DNA from: Haloglycomyces albus DSM 45210
GTDB lineage: Bacteria; Actinomycetota; Actinomycetes; Mycobacteriales; Micromonosporaceae
Direction of reading: 5' to 3'
Assembly: GCF_000527155.1 (NCBI RefSeq)
Contig: NZ_AZUQ01000001.1
Location: 1,609,615 to 1,673,614 of the forward strand
DNA: 64,000 nucleotides
The translations under genes were made by a program, and so were the position numbers. The notes under the pieces are model-generated. The model worked only from the letters and a program-made list of their open reading frames with translations. It was not told the origin of the DNA and made no database searches. Below are positions 63,091 through 64,000 of this stretch, in pieces (within the stretch, counting starts at the first letter, position 1; each line of letters begins with the position of its first letter).

Positions 63091-64000
63091 TCATGTGGCA
63101 ATTGATTCACCGAGAACCCGACTATGCCGAACCGCCAATCCCAAGGACGCCACCACCAGCGCGAGGAGTACCCACGCCAATGTGTGCATTCCGAAACCGG
63201 CCACACCGGCGGCCACGATCGGCCCCAGAGTAGCGCCCACATAATTGATGAACATCGCCCCGGAATTGGCGCTGGCACCGAATTGCGGGGCGATCCGCAT
63301 GGCCGATTGCAGAATGGCGGGGTTGGCGATGCCGGTAGAGGCCAAGAACAGGGCGGCGGTGATTCCCAGCAAGACCGGGTGAGGAGGAGCGATCGCCATG
63401 GTCAGGACGGCCGCCCCGGCGACGACGAGCGAGCCGAGGATTTGCGCGTTGAGGGAGAAACGGCGGAGAACGATCGCTACGAGGGGTACGAGGGCGAGGA
63501 AGGGTAGTGCCACCGCGCGCAGGGCCAAAAGCTCGTCGGAGTCGGTCACGATGCCGGTCAGCTCGAATCCGGTGAAGACGGCGACTCCCACCGTCATGGG
63601 GAGAGCCATGACGAAGTACAGCCGTACCAGGGAGGCGTGCGTGAATACCTGCGGCAATTGCCCGATCGACTTCCATATCGAACCGGTGAAGTGAGGCCGA
63701 TCGGCAATCATGACCGAGCGCAGTGCCACCGCCAGTGCCAGCAGGCCGAGAGCGGACAGGTACCAGACCGCCTGGCGGTTCACGTGATCGGTGAGATACT
63801 GACTCGCCATCTGTGCCACGATCACCGCACCGATGAATGAGGTGAGAACGGCGGTGGCGGCGATACCACGGTGGTGCGGTCGCAGATGCCGTCCGATATA
63901 GGTCATGACGGAAGGCGCGAACGCCCCGGTAGTCAATCCTTGTACCACCCGAAGCAGGAGTGCGAGGCTATACCAAGGGGCAAGACTGATCAATAGAGTG
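63091..64000 (-). CDS. MFS transporter, N-terminus beyond the window
   Basis: The frame is open to the right edge, so this is the C-terminal part (at least 303 residues) of a 12-segment MFS exporter. RVVQGLTTGAFAPSVMTYIGRHL and LTSFIGAVIVAQMASQYL resemble motif C and the loop of motif A in sugar or drug efflux members. Ten segments are visible. The substrate is unknown. Confidence 0.8.
   Translation of the reverse strand, partial: TLLISLAPWYSLALLLRVVQGLTTGAFAPSVMTYIGRHLRPHHRGIAATAVLTSFIGAVIVAQMASQYLTDHVNRQAVWYLSALGLLALAVALRSVMIADRPHFTGSIWKSIGQLPQVFTHASLVRLYFVMALPMTVGVAVFTGFELTGIVTDSDELLALRAVALPFLALVPLVAIVLRRFSLNAQILGSLVVAGAAVLTMAIAPPHPVLLGITAALFLASTGIANPAILQSAMRIAPQFGASANSGAMFINYVGATLGPIVAAGVAGFGMHTLAWVLLALVVASLGLAVRHSRVLGESIAT

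Overview
The window looks like chromosomal DNA of a high-G+C Gram-positive (actinobacterium) of moderate G+C. Supporting genes are a WhiB regulator, a pair of ArsA/Get3-like ATPases next to a bifunctional penicillin-binding protein, a PerM-like DUF6350 protein ahead of purN-purH, DUF3151, a mycothiol-dependent-type maleylpyruvate isomerase fold and a class II aldolase. Many proteins are strongly acidic (a 74-residue protein with 29 acidic residues, an Asp/Glu tail on the PBP, a Met/Asp/Glu-rich lipoprotein), and NhaA, an alanine:cation symporter and MscL are present. A salt-adapted member of the Glycomycetaceae or a relative is my inference, not a demonstrated identity. Two blocks match Mycobacterium tuberculosis gene order as I remember it: sucC-sucD with perM-purN-purH (Rv0951 to Rv0957) and the ArsA-like pair with whiB4 and ponA2 (Rv3679 to Rv3682).

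Layout. 1-6050 is an integrated actinomycete element: iteron-like repeats, a primase/polymerase, a P-loop replication ATPase, an excisionase and a tyrosine recombinase, abutting the 3' end of tRNA-Ser(CGA). 6.2-10.9 kb holds an aldehyde dehydrogenase, a truncated TnpB-like gene with a large hairpin, and catalase divergent from a Fur-family regulator. 11-14.5 kb has cation-coupled transport (alanine symporter, NhaA) and DUF3151. 14.6-18 kb is an acyl-CoA carboxyltransferase/acyl-CoA dehydrogenase operon behind two perfect palindromes, plus YajQ. 18.5-21 kb holds a membrane-fusion protein and a MacB-type permease without an ATPase. 21.2-29 kb has tRNA-Tyr, DUF805, peptidase E, a P5C reductase-like protein, a multicopper oxidase, a DHA2 exporter and fructose-bisphosphate aldolase. 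29-34 kb has oligopeptidase B and a YhgE/Pip exporter with a degenerate ATPase. 34.4-40.5 kb has tRNA-Phe, the PBP, WhiB and the ArsA-like pair. 40.7-48.3 kb has an aminotransferase, cyclophilin, a rhomboid protease, an EEP-family protein, an orphan MacB-type ATPase, a CRISPR array with no cas genes, a DinB-like protein and murB. 48.4-64 kb has tricorn protease, a lipoprotein, sucCD, a row of three hairpins sharing one loop sequence, a free-standing B12-binding protein, a Pro-rich membrane protein, a nuclease-like lipoprotein, perM-purN-purH with a ZTP-type riboswitch, mscL, DUF2231 and an MFS gene cut by the window edge.

How the parts work together. PurN and PurH catalyse steps of de novo purine synthesis, and the riboswitch before purH senses the PurH substrate ZMP or its triphosphate, so the pathway is self-monitoring. 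AccD and the acyl-CoA dehydrogenase form a two-gene acyl-CoA catabolic unit. SucCD is the substrate-level phosphorylation step of the TCA cycle. The PBP, MurB, PerM and WhiB belong to cell-wall and division functions. The membrane-fusion protein and permease at 18.5-21 kb and the ATPase at 45.2 kb look like separated parts of one exporter. The least explained elements are the triple hairpin at 55431-55549, the cas-less CRISPR array, the TnpB fragment with its hairpin, and the Lys-to-Arg P-loop ATPase beside YhgE.
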